From Prado023 sp963777855 (GTDB taxonomy: Bacteria > Actinomycetota > Actinomycetes > S36-B12 > CAIYMF01): a DNA stretch of 64,000 nt. Positions 62,865-64,000 of this stretch are shown here, piece by piece. The DNA is taken from NCBI GenBank assembly GCA_963777855.1, contig CAVZRW010000008.1:124001-188000 (forward strand), read 5' to 3'. The stretch's first letter is position 1; every line of letters begins with the position of its first letter. Below the pieces are notes generated by a model. It was not told the origin of the DNA. It saw only the letters and a program-made list of their open reading frames with translations, and did not search any database. The translations under genes and the position numbers were made by a program.

Positions 62865-64000
62865 GCGGCCGGCCCGGCTGGGCGCGCGGCCCACCAGGAC
62901 CGCAGCTCGTCCTCGGCGCGCTCGGCACCCAGCGGTCCCTCGTCGAGGCTGCGCTCGAGCAGCCAGCGGTACGCCTGGCCGACCTCGCGGCCCGGTCCGA
63001 TCCCGAGGATCGCCATGATCTGGGTGCCGTCGAGGTCCGGACGCATCGAGGCCAGCTCCTCGGCCTGCTCCAGGTTGTCGATCCGGCTCTCGAGGTCGTC
63101 ATAGGTGCGCCGAAGCGCCGCGGCCTTGCGCGCGTTTCGGGTCGTGCAGTCGGCGCGGGTCAGCTTGTGCAGCTGGACGAGCCGCTCGATCGGCGTCGCG
63201 AACGTAGCGCCGTACTGCCGAATCGGTCCACTCGCCGCTGCCATAGCCGTGGAAGCGCAGGTGCAGCTCGACCAGCGTCGACCCACCTGCTCGACGACCG
63301 CCTTCGGGTAGCGCAGGGCGCCCAGTCGGCGGCGCGACCATCTTGGCCCCGACCACCTCGTGGTGGTGGAAGCTGACCCGCCCACCGCCCTCGAATCGCC
63401 GGGTGCGAGGCTTGCCGATGTCGTGCAGCAGGGCGGCCAGGCGCAGCACGAGGTCCGGGCCCGAGGCCGGCTCGTGGGAGGTCTCGAGGTCGATGGCCTG
63501 CTCCAGGACGATCAGGGAGTGCTCGTAGACGTCCTTGTGCCGGTGGTGCTCGTCGATCTCCAGGCGCAGGGCCGGCAGCTCGGGCAGCACGTGGTCGGCC
63601 AGGCCGCAGTCCACCATCAGCTCGAGTCCGGGGCGCGGGACCTCGGCCATGAGCAGCTTCGACAGCTCGTCGCGGACCCGTTCGGCCGACACCATCGCGA
63701 TCCGCTCGGCCATGGCCTGCATCGCCGCGCGCACCTCGGGTGCGACGGTGGCCTGCAGCTGGGCGGTGAACCGGGCCGCGCGCATCATCCGCAGGGGATC
63801 GTCGGCGAAGGACTCCTCGGGCGTGGCCGGCGTGCGCAGGATCCCGGCGGCCAGGTCGGACAGCCCGTCGAAGGGGTCGACGAACTCGCGCGCCGGCAGA
63901 GTCACGGCCATCGCGTTCATCGTGAAGTCCCGCCGACGCAGGTCCTCGAGCAGCGAGTCGCCGTAGGTCACCTCGGGCTTGCGCGTGCTGCGGTCGTAGG
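62861..64000 (-). pseudogene. pcnA: CCA tRNA nucleotidyltransferase PcnA (3' part, three frameshifts)
   Basis: This enzyme adds or repairs the CCA tail of tRNAs; the 5' part lies beyond the right edge. The class II polymerase head is seen in YGDSLLEDLRRRDFTMNAMA, RTPATPEESFADDPLRMMRA and RFTAQLQATVAPEV. The HD domain follows (ALLHDIGKPRTRRFEGGGR, then FHHHEVVGAKMV). Frame changes near 63333, 63277 and 63190 are needed to read RRLGALRYPKAVVEQV, VELHLRFHGYGSGEWTDSA and LVQLHKLTRADCTTRN in turn. The C-terminus ends RPAGPAA at 62861. It commonly lies near oriC in actinobacteria. The intact motifs suggest sequence error. Confidence 0.92.

Overview
The window is high-GC DNA with strong GC3 bias, frequent GTG/TTG starts and tightly overlapping stop/start codons (GTGA, ATGA). 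The gene content is typical of Actinomycetota (actinobacteria): fhaA-fhaB-pstP-rodA-pbpA-pknB, rpsF-ssb-rpsR-rplI-dnaB, a bifunctional PBP with a GT87 glycosyltransferase and DUF5318, ino1 with PadR, pcnA, and a TipA-type MerR regulator. In most actinobacteria the division/kinase cluster, rpsF-dnaB and pcnA lie near oriC, so this is probably an origin-proximal chromosomal segment. The genus cannot be fixed from the sequence. No rRNA, CRISPR array, intact insertion sequence or prophage was seen. One tRNA (Leu, CAG) and one probable transposase remnant are present.

Layout. 1-2.9 kb: cydB (partial) and cydA, both peppered with frameshifts, then an aldo/keto reductase. 3-9.5 kb: a HAMP-PP2C phosphatase, an ABC exporter, TrmL, a frameshifted secreted protein, a TipA-like MerR regulator with a textbook operator-promoter, and a LysE-type exporter divergent from the tag glycosylase around a perfect palindrome. 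10.3-13.8 kb: a very large enzyme that looks like PPi-dependent PEP carboxykinase. 13.9-17.9 kb: a KimA-like potassium permease translationally coupled to a short KdpD-like kinase and a KdpE-like regulator. 18-20.6 kb: glycogen phosphorylase with about 20 indels. 20.9-24.1 kb: accessory genes (HTH-DUF805 fusion, DsbA/Rv2466c-like protein, PaiB-like protein, small zinc-ribbon/HhH protein). 24.2-26.4 kb: dnaB, a DnaA-box-rich intergenic region and a low-molecular-weight tyrosine phosphatase. 26.5-30.1 kb: an L,D-transpeptidase with Ig-like repeats, a transposase scrap and the rplI-rpsR-ssb-rpsF operon. 30.5-39.5 kb: FemX-like and alanine racemase-like genes facing GT87 and PBP1, then DUF5318, an Fpg/Nei glycosylase and an unusual GalE with a ~125-residue insertion. 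39.6-47.3 kb: the cell growth/division signalling operon. 47.4-53.5 kb: an MFS carrier, a 1,173-residue multidomain protein with PKD, permuted NlpC/P60-like and carboxypeptidase-regulatory-like domains, and a methyltransferase. 53.6-57.6 kb: ino1-padR, an acetyl-CoA hydrolase family gene and a secreted lytic transglycosylase with a CRP/GlxR-type box. 57.7-64 kb: DHA2 MFS exporter, DHFR-like reductase, tRNA-Leu, an OafA-type acyltransferase, a GNAT acetyltransferase and the 3' part of pcnA.

How it fits together. Much of the window builds and regulates the envelope: PknB senses muropeptide or lipid II through PASTA domains and is opposed by PstP. FhaA/FhaB read phosphothreonine. RodA, PbpA and PBP1 polymerise and crosslink peptidoglycan. 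FemX-like and Alr-like proteins supply precursors, Ldt and the lytic transglycosylase remodel the wall, and Ino1 feeds phosphatidylinositol and mycothiol synthesis.

A technical caution: frameshifts, almost all resolvable as single-base insertions, are concentrated in cydAB and glgP and occur singly or in small numbers in galE, ino1, pcnA, a GNAT gene and a secreted-protein gene. The protein families are otherwise well preserved on both sides of each shift. The sequence may therefore carry consensus errors rather than true pseudogenes.
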